Assembly: GCA_022041995.1 (NCBI GenBank)
Contig: CP074386.1
Location: 452,131-516,130, forward strand
DNA length: 64,000 bases
Origin: Cupriavidus necator
GTDB taxonomy: Bacteria > Pseudomonadota > Gammaproteobacteria > Burkholderiales > Burkholderiaceae
Reading direction: 5' to 3'
Below are positions 1 through 8,940 of this stretch, in pieces. The position numbers were made by a program, and so were the translations under genes. The notes under the pieces were generated by a model, which was given only the letters and a program-made list of their open reading frames with translations, searched no databases and had not been told where the DNA came from. How positions within the stretch are numbered: the first letter of the stretch is position 1; each line of letters starts with the position of its first letter.

Positions 1-237
1 ACGTATTACCACCGGCGATTTAGTCGGCGCCAAAAAAACTTCATTGCACGCCAAACGCCTGCGCTTTCCGCAGATTACATCCCGCGGGGCAGCCCAGCGC
101 GCCCAGCGACACGTGGCTGATTCAATCACCACGATCCGCCACCAACTCAGCATTCTCTTGATTGGTAGACTCGCCATGTGTCCGTGCTGTCGGAGGCCAA
201 ACAAACGACTTCTCTTGTGACACAGTAAGACTACCAG

Positions 238-549
238 ATGCTTAGGCTATTGAGTTACGAGCTTGAGAAGCCGAACTCAATCCTCATCACCTTCGGCTTT
301 TCGTTTGCAGACGAGCATATCCTGAAGCTTGTACAACGATCGCTGTCCAATCCACAGCTTCAGACCTTCATTTGTTGCTACAGCCAAAAAGGAGTGGCAG
401 CGATTAAAGAAGAATTCAAGCTCTGGAGAAATGTCACTGTCATTGGACCACCGGATGGCGAGAAACTGGATTTTACCAACTTCAATAAATACATCTTCTC
501 TCTCAAGCCTGAAAAGTATTTTCCTTCTGAGGAAGCGGAGGACCTATGA
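238..549 (+). pseudogene. SIR2-like NADase, C-terminal fragment (SIR2-HerA defence locus)
   Basis: This piece resembles the C-terminal end of SIR2-domain proteins that partner HerA ATPases in anti-phage systems and deplete NAD. The visible signature is the core stretch ending ITFGFSFADEHIL, typical of bacterial SIR2_2 domains. Only about 103 residues remain; the catalytic N-terminal part is absent. An in-frame TAA lies just upstream (about 229), so the gene is truncated at its 5' end rather than simply cut by the window edge. Its stop overlaps the ATG of the herA fragment by 4 bp (ATGA-type), the usual operon coupling. Bases 1-237 show no other recognisable gene. Confidence 0.6.
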
Positions 550-886
550 GTATCGTCGTCGGTGAAGTTATTGCCGTCTCTGGAGTTCGCATATCACTTC
601 GCATCTTTGAAGATTCCAGCCAAGAGACCATCTTCTACGATGGAGTGAAATACAGAGGCGTTTCCCTCAGGGAGCATGTTTCAATCCAGCGCGGCTTTAT
701 CGATATTGTTTGCCTTGTTGAGGGTGAATATCTTGATGAGCGAAGGGTGGATGCCGACGTCGAGCAGACGCTGTATGTGCGGAAGGTGGATGTGCGCCCC
801 ATCGGCTACATCGTGGGCGACAAGTTCCTTGAAGGCGTGAAGTTCATGCCCATGATCCGGGACAAGGCGTCTCTTCTGAGCGAACC
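546..886 (+). pseudogene. herA: HerA-like ATPase, 5' fragment (HAS-barrel region)
   Basis: About 114 residues of a HerA-type hexameric ATPase survive before an insertion sequence begins at 887. The N-terminal beta-rich stretch (IVVGEVIAVSGVRI at the start, later RPIGYIVGDKFLEGVKF) matches the HAS-barrel that precedes the RecA-like motor in HerA. Translational overlap with the SIR2 fragment supports a SIR2-HerA operon. The reading frame continues a short way into the IS, giving an artificial tail. The matching 3' part lies at 2007-2596, but the central portion with Walker A is missing, so the IS event came with a deletion. Confidence 0.6.
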
Positions 887-2006
887 GGCGTTGTTGCATA
901 AATCCGGGGTCGGATGGGCTGACGTTTACGCACAACGACTGGAGCGCTGGCTCTGTTAACTTCTGACGAAGCGGCGTAGTGTCTTGGACTTTTTCCGGGA
1001 CGATGCGCAAGGACAACCGACAGCAAGCCGAGCCCAAGGGGGTCTACCGCGTCAAGAACTGGGCGCAGTACAACAAGGGGCTGATAGCCCGAGGAGACGT
1101 GACGATGTGGGTCGAAGAGAGCTTGCTCGTGCAGCCCAGTCGCCCAAGCGTGGCCACCCGCTCGTCTATACGGATGCGCTGATCCAGGGTCTGCTCAGTC
1201 TCAAGCAGGTGTTCCACCTGCCGCTGCGCGCGCTGCAAGGCTTCGCGCAGAGCTTGCGCACCCTGGCTTTCCCAACGTTGCCAGTGCCGAACTACACGAC
1301 ATTGAGCCGCCGCGCGCAGAATCTGAACGTCGTGCTGCCCGCCTCGCGTAGCGGCGAGCCGCTGCATCTGGTGATCGACAGCACTGGGCTGAAGCTTTAC
1401 GGCGAAGGCGAGTGGAAGGTTCGCAAGCACGGTTGGTCCAAGCGCCGGACTTGGCGCAAGGTCCATCTCGCCATGGACGCGAACACCGGCCAAATCTGTG
1501 CTGCACTGATGACCCACCAGGACGTTGGCGATGGCGAAGTGTTGGCCGACCTGCTCGATCAGATCCCGGTTGATACACCGATCGATACCATCGGAGGTGA
1601 TGGCGCTTACGACAGCAAGCCGTGCCACGCGGAGATTGCTGCGCGAGGTGCACAGCCCTCGATTCCACCACGCGATGGAGCGAAGCCTTGGTCCGAAAGT
1701 ACGCCGGGCGCAGCCTGGCGTAACGAGGCCATCGATGTCATCGAGAAGAGCAGTCGACGCGATTGGAAAGCCGCCAGCGGCTATCACCGGCGCTCGCTGG
1801 CCGAGACCCTGATGTACCGCCTCAAGACGCTGACGGGACACAGTCTGTGGGCACGCGAAATCGGGTCGCAGGCCACCGAAGTGGCTATCCGTGCGGGCGT
1901 GCTCAACCGCATGGTCGCGCTCGCTCGCCCGCAATCCGTCCGTATCGCCTGAGTTCAGCGTCACCGAGGAGCCCCTGTTTTCAATCTCGATTTATGCAAC
2001 AACGCC
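887..2006 (+). mobile_element. IS5-family (IS903-like) insertion sequence inside herA
   Basis: The element is bounded by perfect 18-bp inverted repeats, GGCGTTGTTGCATAAATC at 887-904 and its reverse complement at 1989-2006, the terminal pattern of IS903-type IS5 elements. Length is 1120 bp. The 9-bp flanks (gagcgaacc on the left, gcaatgtgc on the right) do not match, so no target duplication survives. That agrees with the missing middle of herA: the present structure probably arose by recombination between two copies or by an adjacent deletion. Confidence 0.85.
1003..1952 (+). pseudogene. IS5-family DDE transposase, frameshifted
   Basis: The protein matches IS903/IS5 transposases: an N-terminal segment (start MRKDNRQQ), then a DDE domain with the first Asp in LVIDSTGLK, the second in GDGAYDS, and a C-terminal YRLKTLTGHSLWAR region. 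The first 40-45 codons are in one frame and the rest in another, with the shift near 1120-1150, between the MWVEESLL and GHPLVYTD segments. Unless ribosomal frameshifting occurs, the transposase is inactive. The start is the ATG at 1003, which gives the usual N-terminus for this group. Confidence 0.75.
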
Positions 2007-2596
2007 GCAATGTGCTGGAGATTGTGAATGTTCCTCCGCCCCCGAACCTCTTGCATGTCATCTCGCTCAAGAAGTGCAAGAACGAAATCAAGAAGATCCT
2101 ACCTCTTCTAATTGCCAAGAATTTCTACATCAACCACAAAGACTCGGAAAATTTGAAGAGCCCGCCCACTCGCACACTTCATCTCATCATCGACGAAGCT
2201 CACAATATCCTGTCTGAGCAATCCACTCGCGAGCATGAAATCTGGAAGGACTATCGGCTGGAACTGTTTGAGGAGATCATCAAGGAAGGCAGAAAGTACG
2301 GGGTCTACCTCACCCTCTCCAGTCAGCGACCCGCGGACATCTCGCCAACTATTGTTTCCCAGATCCACAACTTCTTTATCCATCGCCTAGTCAATGAGCG
2401 CGACCTCATGCTGCTGGACAACACCATCAGCACCCTTGACTCGTCCTCCAAGGCTCTGATACCTACCCTTGCCAAAGGCTGCTGTGTTGTCACTGGCACA
2501 GCGTTTGACCTACCCATGATCCTGAAGATTGATCCTCTCCTCAAAGAGCATCGCCCAAGCAGCGATGACGTCAACCTGGAAGAGCTGTGGGGTTAA
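2007..2596 (+). pseudogene. herA: HerA-like ATPase, 3' fragment (Walker B to C-terminus)
   Basis: About 196 residues of the HerA motor C-terminal half follow the right end of the IS903-like element. The Walker B strand LHLIIDEAHNIL and the arginine-rich segment LTLSSQRPADISPTI are characteristic of HerA/VirB4-like ATPases. The P-loop is not present in this piece or the 5' piece, so the locus cannot make a working ATPase. Together the two fragments total about 310 residues, far below the roughly 600 of intact HerA partners of SIR2 proteins. There is no native start codon; translation could only come from within the IS. Confidence 0.65.
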
Positions 2597-3814
2597 GACC
2601 TTCGGCATGAAGCCTTGCCCTGCATAAATCGCTTGCGCGGATCCGCTGCGCCTGCGTCGGACCAAGTCTGCGGACCATCATCATCGCGACTGGCACAAGT
2701 GCCTGTCGGTTGAAGAACTCGCAAGCTGCCGATGCATTGGAGCGGACGATTTGTAGCAGCTTGTCGCTCTAAGGTGGTAGCGAATCGACACCTGCAATTA
2801 CTTTCCAAGGCACTGACGTTCTCGCCGTCCAGCTATCTTTCGCTTGCCGGCACCGTGCGGGCCAGTTGGGCGCGGACGGGACGTCCTCCGTTGATGCTGC
2901 GGGGCCCGTGCCGGCTTTCTATCGCCTTTGCGACGCCATCCGCCATGTCCGGAATGCCGTCCTCGAAACTATCGAACCACTCCCGGATCCCGTCGGCCAC
3001 AAACCTTAGATCACAAGTAGCGACATCCGGGACGCATCTGAATGAGACCTTCCACGTCAAAACGTCGTTCCGCTTGAGCCCGCCAGGCGTCGCGGTCGCG
3101 GGCAAGGATAGCGAGGCGCTGGTCTCGGATTGGAGTGTAACGCATAGCGCAGCCAAGGAATGGAGTTGCCTCGTATTGACGGCCGCTCACCGGTTTCTTG
3201 ACCCACTCGTGCTTTCGCCAGCGGTATGGTGAACCGGAACCGACCGGCTTTCTGCGGAAAATACGGCAGCCCAGCCAGTTCCGGTTCCCTACATTTGTGC
3301 GACTTTAGCAGCTGATGCAGCAACAAAGGCGCTCCCCTCTTACGGTTTTTGACATAGCCCCCCTTATGTCTATTGCCGTTCGCGGGGCAACGATCCGTCA
3401 GAAATTGGCGGGCCCGCCGCATGGACGTGCACCCCATCCGCCGGGCGCGCGCACAGCGCCGGATCCAGCGTGCGGAGCGTCGGATGGCCCGCGACGCGGG
3501 GTGGGGCCGATCTTTCGTACGGGCTGGGCGGCAGGGCACACGGCGACGAGGGCCGTCGTCGTCGGACGCATGCTCGGCTGGAGGCTCGGATCGCCAGCCG
3601 GCGTCCATCCTGCAGCGCGTGTCCTGGCCACAGCCCGCCCCAACCGCGCGCGCCGGGGCTCAGCCTCGGGTGGAACGGACGGTCTGCGGTCGGGCACCAA
3701 CAGACGGTCGCGTTCGAGTGCCCCCCGCGTTGGGCCCAGGGCCGCTGTGCGAAAATACGCCGCGGCCAAAAGCGGGACTCGCTCCGGTCGCGACAACACC
3801 ACGCGGAGACGAAT
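2597..3814. other. Region with no confident gene
   Basis: This 1.2-kb stretch has several overlapping open frames on both strands, but none has a recognisable domain or a clear ribosome-binding site. The least unlikely is a minus-strand frame at 2833-3156 (107 codons), containing DLRFVADGIREWFDSFEDG and unrelated to anything I recognise. The GC-rich part from about 3400 to 3800 is open in nearly every frame, which is expected at this base composition and is not evidence of coding. Confidence 0.4.
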
Positions 3815-4147
3815 TTGGCCAAGAAGCTACTGGTCGGCCTGGTAACGATGGTACTGGCAACCTCGGCGTTTGCCGGCGAGTGCTACACAGAAGTCTGGAA
3901 CCCACCGGAGGCGCGCAGTGCTGCCCCGAAACCCCCAAAGCCATCGGCCCACAAACCGAAGAAAAGTCGTGTAGGTCCTGCTGTAACCAGCTGGACGCGT
4001 CGGGTAGCGGCGGTATCCACATTACGGCCGGCCATCACGGCAAGGCCGGGCAGGCCGACATTCAATGACCTTCCGCGGCAGATGACGCCAGAGGGCAACG
4101 TGCTTCGTGTGGCAGGCGGCCAGTCTCGAATTGACGTTGGGCGCTGA
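3815..4147 (+). CDS. Small exported protein of unknown function
   Basis: A 110-residue protein begins at a TTG codon with a cggag ribosome-binding site about 6 bases upstream. The N-terminus (LAKKLLVGLVTMVLATSAFA) is a textbook Sec signal peptide: two lysines, a hydrophobic core and an AFA cleavage motif around residue 20. The mature part is short, proline- and lysine-rich (PPKPSAHKPKKS) and ends without further membrane segments, so it probably resides in the periplasm or outside the cell. No family is recognised. The frame is open upstream, but earlier starts would bury the signal peptide. Confidence 0.6.
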   Translation: MAKKLLVGLVTMVLATSAFAGECYTEVWNPPEARSAAPKPPKPSAHKPKKSRVGPAVTSWTRRVAAVSTLRPAITARPGRPTFNDLPRQMTPEGNVLRVAGGQSRIDVGR

Positions 4148-4166
4148 TGTCGTCCAAGCGCGACAA

Positions 4167-4340
4167 GGGGTGATTGTCCTATTGCTGCAATTGGATAGGG
4201 TCGCGCCCCCAAACTCTTTGTGAGTCAATGACTTGCGTAAGAGTACGACATTTTGGGTAGAAGGAACCTCGGAAGTCTTGCTGCGAGCGGCTTTCCGGAC
4301 TGGTCACCGTATCAATCTACAGCAAAAGGACGATCACCCC
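4167..4340. repeat. Inverted-repeat-bounded 175-bp element, copy A
   Basis: The segment starts with ggggtgattgtcct and ends with aggacgatcacccc, which are near-perfect reverse complements. Internally it has a second hairpin (ggaagtc...ggctttcc, about 4270-4300). A related element of the same size, orientation and end structure lies at 4887-5059. Copy A ends 24 bp before the LexA-like gene. It may be a small non-autonomous mobile element, a structured RNA or a regulator-binding region; the sequence alone does not decide. Confidence 0.6.
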
Positions 4341-4363
4341 TCCTTCGACTGCGGGGATTCCGA

Positions 4364-4678
4364 ATGAGTCAAAAATCGCTTCTATTGTCTGGCGAGCGCT
4401 CAGCCTGTCCGAGTTTCACCGACAAGCAAGGTCAGTATCTCGCTTTCATCTGGGCCTACAGCTTGATAAACGGCCGTTCTCCGGCCGAGCGCGACATGCA
4501 GCGCTTCTTCGCCGTTACGGCGCCTTCCGTCCATCAGATGGTGCTTAATCTCGAACGCAATGGATTGATCCGCCGCCAAGCAGGTATCGCTCGCACCATC
4601 GAACTGCTCGTTGACCACAACTGCTTGCCTGTCCTACAACCCAGCCAAACTGTCATAACCTTAGTGCAGCGGTACTAG
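4364..4678 (+). CDS. LexA-like winged-helix DNA-binding protein (stand-alone)
   Basis: The 104-residue product resembles the N-terminal DNA-binding domain of LexA: FTDKQGQYLAFIWAYSLING followed by a recognition region (RDMQRFFAVTAPSVHQMVLNL) and a wing (ERNGLIRRQAG). The protease dimerisation domain of LexA is absent, so this is a one-domain winged-helix protein, probably a local transcriptional regulator in the cytoplasm. The ATG at 4364 starts just before the homologous region; the frame extends upstream to 4253, but that part reads through repeat copy A and is unlikely to be translated. The gene sits between two related repeat elements, which may be its binding or mobility partners. Confidence 0.7.
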   Translation: MSQKSLLLSGERSACPSFTDKQGQYLAFIWAYSLINGRSPAERDMQRFFAVTAPSVHQMVLNLERNGLIRRQAGIARTIELLVDHNCLPVLQPSQTVITLVQRY

Positions 4679-5209
4679 TCGCTCCCTGGCCATCCGCCGG
4701 GCGAACAGGAGACCGCGCCAAAGCAATGGGGGTGAACTCCCTGACTCCGATTTTGAGGCCAATGCGCCATCTAGCATGCGCAGATGGCTTCGGACTCTCG
4801 CGCATCGAAGGGGAGGTCTTGATCGTCGCCCCGTCTCGGCCTGTCGCCATCTTGTGGCCCGAACGTTTGTTCGCGTAACGCGTACAGGGGTAATCGTCCT
4901 TCTCGTGCAGATTGATACGGTTGGGCTGCAAAAACGCTTGTGATTCAGAGGGTTGCAGAAGAAGCGATTTCTCAATTGAAGCGAAACCGGAAAGCCTTGC
5001 TGGAAGCGGCTTCCCGGGCAATCACCGTTACATTTGCACGTTTCGAACGATTACCCCTTAATAAAGGGATGCCAAGCCCTGGCAGGACCGTCACGGTCTA
5101 GCAAGTGGTACGCCGCCCACGTCTGCAAAGTGGCGGCGCTATACTTCGCAGCGATGCGTCCAGCGCATCCCCATGTATTTACTAGCCCAGCACCCCGAGA
5201 ACCCACCCC
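4679..5209. other. Intergenic region containing repeat copy B
   Basis: Apart from the second 175-bp element (4887-5059) I see no supportable gene. The 4720-4860 part has a short inverted repeat around gcgccatctagcatgcgcagatggc. The stretch from 5060 to 5209 is the leader of the YecA-type gene. Confidence 0.5.
4887..5059. repeat. Inverted-repeat-bounded 175-bp element, copy B
   Basis: The ends are ggggtaatcgtcct and gaacgattacccc, a 1-2-mismatch inverted pair. Alignment by eye with copy A runs over the whole length at roughly 60-65% identity, strongest at the ends, at cttgtga and at the internal stem ccggaaagcc-loop-ggcttcccgg (about 4990-5017). Preserved ends and stem with divergent loops suggest selection on structure. 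Both copies have the same orientation and flank the LexA-like gene. Confidence 0.6.
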
Positions 5210-6013
5210 ATGACTGAACCCACCGCACTGACGCCCGACGAACTGCAGGAGCTTGACGATCTGCTGGACGACCTGCGCCAGCGCGCCGAGGAAATTCCGC
5301 AATGGGAGTTCTGCGACGGCTTTCTCACGGCCCTTGTCTGCACGCGCCGCCGCATCCCCGCTGCCGAATACTTGCCCATGCTGCTGGGCGACAGCGCGGC
5401 GCTTGATGTTGCCGAGGGCAGCCCGCTGCCGTTGCTGCCCGCGTTCCAGGACGCGGCCCAGCAGGCCCGCTTTATGGAGCTGTGGCAGCGCCGCTGGAAC
5501 GAGGTGGGGCACCAGCTCGACCAGCCCGTGGAGACGCTGGAGGACGAACGCACCTTCCAGCCCGAGGCCATGGACATGCGCGGCGCCATCCTGAGCCTGC
5601 CCGAGGAAGAGCGCGCCGAGATTGGCGGGCGGGAAATCCCTTCGTTCGGCCAGGTGTGGGCGCTGGGCTTCATGTTCGCGGTGGAGAACTGGCCCGAGGA
5701 ATGGGCCGCCCCGCGCGACAAGGAGGCCGCCCAGTGGCTGGACGACGCGCTCGACGGCATCGTCGCCCTGACAGAGGACGACACCGGCCAGCCCGAGGTC
5801 TGCATGTACAGCGAGGACGGGCCGCCGAGCACCAGTCAGGCGCGCGTGGAAACCTTCGGGGAGGCGATCTGGGCCGTTTACGACCTGCGCCAGATATGGA
5901 AGAGCCTGGGCCCGCGCGTGGAGGCCGTGGTGAAGGGCGACCGGCCCGGCCGCAACGACCCGTGCCCTTGCGGCAGCGGCAAGAAGTTCAAGAAGTGCCA
6001 CGGGGATACCTGA
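5210..6013 (+). CDS. YecA/UPF0149 family protein with SEC-C motif
   Basis: A 267-residue protein with an N-terminal UPF0149 (YgfB/YecA) helical domain (roughly residues 8-190) and a C-terminal SEC-C zinc-binding motif (PGRNDPCPCGSGKKFKKCH). SEC-C is the metal-binding tail best known from SecA, where it contacts SecB and the ribosome; free YecA-type proteins carry the same module, but their role is not well defined. The start follows the leader directly and agrees with the family. This gene is intact and looks like ordinary core sequence among decayed neighbours. Cytosolic location is expected. Confidence 0.85.
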   Translation: MTEPTALTPDELQELDDLLDDLRQRAEEIPQWEFCDGFLTALVCTRRRIPAAEYLPMLLGDSAALDVAEGSPLPLLPAFQDAAQQARFMELWQRRWNEVGHQLDQPVETLEDERTFQPEAMDMRGAILSLPEEERAEIGGREIPSFGQVWALGFMFAVENWPEEWAAPRDKEAAQWLDDALDGIVALTEDDTGQPEVCMYSEDGPPSTSQARVETFGEAIWAVYDLRQIWKSLGPRVEAVVKGDRPGRNDPCPCGSGKKFKKCHGDT

Positions 6014-6164
6014 GATGGTTCATGCATCGCTGGGAGCGGACTCACGCAACCACCTGACTACCGTGGATTGGTCACAGCAATTCTGACAGCGTAATCGACA
6101 GCGCTCGTGCGAGCGCCGTCCATTGTTAGCAGATGGGCCTCTTGGCGCGTCGCTAATGATCTGC

Positions 6165-7157
6165 TTAGTGCAGACTGCCGGAAATGAACCCTTCGAACAG
6201 CGAATCCAGGTCCGTGAAGTCCAGCAGCTCGGCAGGATCGATGTCGATGCTGTCGAGGATCTCCGCCAAGGGTCTGTCGATGTTCGCCACTATCAGCCGC
6301 TTCATGTCGTCGGGCCTGCCGAGCAGTTTTAATGCCAGCGGGATGCTGAATCGTGTCTCCACCGGCACCATGTAGATCTCTCCAATCGAACGGCCGGAGA
6401 AGAGGCCAAGAAGGCCCTCAAGCTGAGGCCGGGTGTAGCAGTGCGCGTCCCAGAAGGGTGCGAAGCGCGGGTGCTCCAGCATTTCGCCGTCATAGCGCGG
6501 TTGCTCCGATGCCGCGAAGATAAATTGGGCCGCAAAGAAGGGGAAGAGGAAGGCGCCCAGTGCGCCAGAGCGGCGATTCCGCGAGCCATGCGCGAGAAGC
6601 TGATGGAACTGCGCGTAGTGGGCCGTTGTCTCCGAAACGATCGCGCGATTCACCAGACCCCAGTCTGTCCCAAGCTGACGGCGCATGGTGAACTCCGCGG
6701 CATGGCCGAGTTCGTGCGCGACGAGATCGAGGGATTGGAACCCGTCTGGCAACAGAACCAGATGCTCATCGGTGCCACAGCTCACGGCTTTCGCCTCGGG
6801 GTCTTCCGCGGAGGTATTCCACTTCCGGAGGAACTGACTCGAAACTCGCAAGAGCGTCGTCTTGCTGAGATCCACGCCGAACAGGTTGCCGACGAACGCC
6901 TTGAGTTCTTCAAAGTCAGCTTCGGTAACTCGGTCTTCAATCTCCGTCGTGTTCGTCAGGGCGATCTTGCGGATAATCGCAGGGCTCAAATGAGCTTGCT
7001 GAATCTGATCAGGGATGTACCCGGGCTTATTGGGCAATCCTGAAGTCTGGAAGGTGCGTGTCATCTTCTCTTGAGATGCGCGCCCTGCAGAGATGTCACC
7101 TGCCAGAAGCGCCGCCTTGCGTGCATGCTCCCACATGAAAAGGGTCTCCCTGAACAT
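6165..7157 (-). CDS. Putative zinc metallopeptidase-like protein (HELGH motif)
   Basis: A 330-residue protein read from the ATG at 7157, preceded by a strong gagaggaacgggt ribosome-binding site. The longer frame to 7418 runs into the neighbouring IS and was not used. The key feature is LVAHELGHAAEF (His148, Glu149, His152), a gluzincin-type zinc site, followed about 24 residues later by SETTAHYAQF, whose glutamate (176) could be the third ligand. A hydrophobic stretch at residues 200-216 could be a buried helix or membrane contact. There is no signal peptide. I do not recognise a named family; an HExxH motif alone can occur by chance, but the surrounding pattern is convincing for a peptidase fold. 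Confidence 0.6.
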   Translation of the reverse strand: MFRETLFMWEHARKAALLAGDISAGRASQEKMTRTFQTSGLPNKPGYIPDQIQQAHLSPAIIRKIALTNTTEIEDRVTEADFEELKAFVGNLFGVDLSKTTLLRVSSQFLRKWNTSAEDPEAKAVSCGTDEHLVLLPDGFQSLDLVAHELGHAAEFTMRRQLGTDWGLVNRAIVSETTAHYAQFHQLLAHGSRNRRSGALGAFLFPFFAAQFIFAASEQPRYDGEMLEHPRFAPFWDAHCYTRPQLEGLLGLFSGRSIGEIYMVPVETRFSIPLALKLLGRPDDMKRLIVANIDRPLAEILDSIDIDPAELLDFTDLDSLFEGFISGSLH

Positions 7158-7269
7158 ACCCGTTCCTCTCGTAGTTAAGATCGGGGCAATTCTACCCGTC
7201 AGGCAATTCCTTCCTGTGGCTGGCGCGATCATTAGTGGGCCTGATGTTCTTAATACCACACCGGACGGC

Positions 7270-7278
7270 AGTCTAACC
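7270..7278 (+). repeat. 9-bp target duplication, left side of IS4-family element
   Basis: The sequence agtctaacc here is repeated exactly at 8759-8767 on the other side of the element. A 9-bp duplication is typical of IS4/IS50-type transposition. Confidence 0.85.
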
Positions 7279-8758
7279 CACCTCATTACACACAACTCCT
7301 GGCGGCTGGTGCGCCGCAGAAAGTCGTTTACGGTCAATGACATAGCGGGTGGGGTTGTAAACTCTTTCGGATTGTCGTTCACTCTTGCATTTTGGACGGC
7401 ACATGCAGCGAGAGGCAACGAGTTGGGCAGCGGCAGAATTCAAGGACATTGACTTGGGCGACCAGCGCCTGAATAAGCGGGCGGTGCTGCTAGCGGAGCG
7501 ACTCGCAGAGAAGCCGACGGCAAGCATACCGAGTGCGTGCGGCGGCTGGGCGGAAACGGCTGCTGCGTACCGCTTCCTGGCTCAGGATGAATTGGACTGG
7601 CGCGATATTCTGGCGCCCCATTGGCAGAGCTCAGCCGAGCGGATGCGAGCTTGCGAAGTGGTGCTATGCATCCAAGACACCACGGAGCTGGACTTTAACG
7701 GCCAGGCCATCGCAGGCCTGGGACCGCTGTCGTATGAGGCGCAACGCGGGCTATATCTGCACCCGACTTACGCGGTAACGCCAGCGCGCGAACCGCTGGG
7801 CGTGCTCGACGCCTACATGTGGGCGCGCGAGCCCAAGGGTGCGGATGGCGTGCGCCCCGGCATCAAGGAAAGCACCCGCTGGACTGAAGGATATGAGCGG
7901 GTCGCCGAACAGGCGGCCGCACTGCCTGCCACGCGACTCGTCTATGTGGCTGACCGAGAGTCGGACATCATGGCGCTGATGGTCAAGGCAAAGGAGTTGG
8001 GCCACCCGGCGGATTGGCTACTGCGCTCGCAGCACAATCGCACCTTGCCTGGCGGCGGCAAGCTGTGGGACCAAGTAACTGCGGGCAAGCCAGTGGGCAG
8101 GATTCACTTTACGCTGGCAGCCCGTCAGGCTCAGCCAGCGCGCGCGGTACGGCAGCAGGTGTGGGCGCAACGTGTTGCGTTGCCTGATGCTGCAGGCGGC
8201 GTGGTGAGTGCCACTTGTATCGTCGCCCGGGAGGTCGACCCGCCGGCCGGCGTCAAGCCGATTGAATGGCGACTGCTGAGTAATCGCGAGGTGGACGACC
8301 TTGACGCAGCGGCGCAGCTTATTGACTGGTACCGCGCGCGTTGGGAGGTGGAATTGTTCTTTCATGTGCTCAAGAACGGCTGTCGGGTCGAGGCATTGCA
8401 ACTCGCATCGATGGCACGGCTTGAGCGTGCCTTGGCGCTGTTCATGGTGGTGGCATGGCGCATCGCTCGGTTGATGCGACTGGGCCGAACTTGCCCGGAC
8501 CTGGATGCAGGGCTGTTGTTCGAGCGCGATGAATGGCGCGCGGCATTCATTCTCAACAAGAAGAAGCCGCCGAAGACGTCACCGCGTCTGAATGAGGTCG
8601 TGCGCTTGGTCGCTATGCTCGGCGGCTTCCTGGCGCGCAAAGGCGACGGCGAACCCGGAGTCAAGACCATCTGGCAAGGCCTGCAGCGAGTGGTGGATTT
8701 CGCCGCCGGTCTCCGGTATGCCCGTGAACTTGACGACTGAGATGTGTGTAATCAAATG
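7279..8758 (+). mobile_element. IS4-family (IS50-like) insertion sequence, complete
   Basis: The element is 1480 bp. Its ends read CACCTCATTACACACAACTC on the left and the closely related CATTTGATTACACACATCTC (reverse-complemented) on the right, sharing ATTACACACA. Exact 9-bp target duplications flank it, and the transposase frame is intact, so this looks like a recent, potentially active copy. It inserted into a decayed RCC1-repeat coding remnant that now lies on both sides. Confidence 0.88.
7403..8740 (+). CDS. IS4-family transposase
   Basis: A 445-residue transposase of the IS4/IS50 (Tn5-like) type. The N-terminal DNA-binding part (AAEFKDIDLGDQRLNKRAVL) is typical. The catalytic triad is visible: Asp in CIQDTTELDF, Asp in YVADRESDIMAL, and Glu in RWEVELFFHVLKNG, the YREK-like signature region. 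The ATG at 7403 is preferred over the upstream TTG at 7385 because homologous N-termini begin with MQREATSWA-like sequence. No interruption is seen. It catalyses cut-and-paste movement of the surrounding element. Confidence 0.88.
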   Translation: MQREATSWAAAEFKDIDLGDQRLNKRAVLLAERLAEKPTASIPSACGGWAETAAAYRFLAQDELDWRDILAPHWQSSAERMRACEVVLCIQDTTELDFNGQAIAGLGPLSYEAQRGLYLHPTYAVTPAREPLGVLDAYMWAREPKGADGVRPGIKESTRWTEGYERVAEQAAALPATRLVYVADRESDIMALMVKAKELGHPADWLLRSQHNRTLPGGGKLWDQVTAGKPVGRIHFTLAARQAQPARAVRQQVWAQRVALPDAAGGVVSATCIVAREVDPPAGVKPIEWRLLSNREVDDLDAAAQLIDWYRARWEVELFFHVLKNGCRVEALQLASMARLERALALFMVVAWRIARLMRLGRTCPDLDAGLLFERDEWRAAFILNKKKPPKTSPRLNEVVRLVAMLGGFLARKGDGEPGVKTIWQGLQRVVDFAAGLRYARELDD

Positions 8759-8767
8759 AGTCTAACC

Positions 8768-8940
8768 ACATCCACCGGCACCAGGCTGTTCGCAGTGCTG
8801 ATGTTCCCGAGCTGGCCGTTGTTGTTAAGGCCCTCAGCACTGCACTCCTCCTCCAGTTGTGGCGCCACAGGTGTGGCCGCCTCCCGCAGCCACGGATGCT
8901 GCGCCGGTCGTCAGGCTCACCACATCCATGGGCACCCCAT
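8768..8940 (-). pseudogene. RCC1-repeat protein fragment
   Basis: Read on the minus strand, this shows RCC1 blade features: VPMDVVSLTTGAASVAAGGG then HTCGATTGGGVQC, and in a shifted frame GLNNNGQLGNISTANS and LVPVDVVRL. RCC1-like blades repeat the pattern GxxHTCAL...G...CWGxNxxGQLG. A one-base insertion near 8830-8838 breaks the frame between the two blades, and the IS4-family element cuts the next blade. The 5' end is fused to a chaC fragment. Only two blades remain of what is usually a seven-blade propeller or longer repeat protein. Confidence 0.6.

Noticed and set aside
984..1130. Alternative N-terminus of the IS903-like transposase in the downstream frame
   Set aside because: That stretch is arginine/alanine-rich and lacks family similarity; the other frame gives the conserved N-terminus.
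3315..3845. Several 130-180 codon frames on both strands around 3.3-3.8 kb
   Set aside because: Open in almost all frames because of GC richness, no domains, no ribosome-binding sites.
4167..5059. Retron or riboswitch for the paired 175-bp repeats
   Set aside because: There is no reverse transcriptase nearby and no recognisable aptamer; I kept the neutral repeat description.
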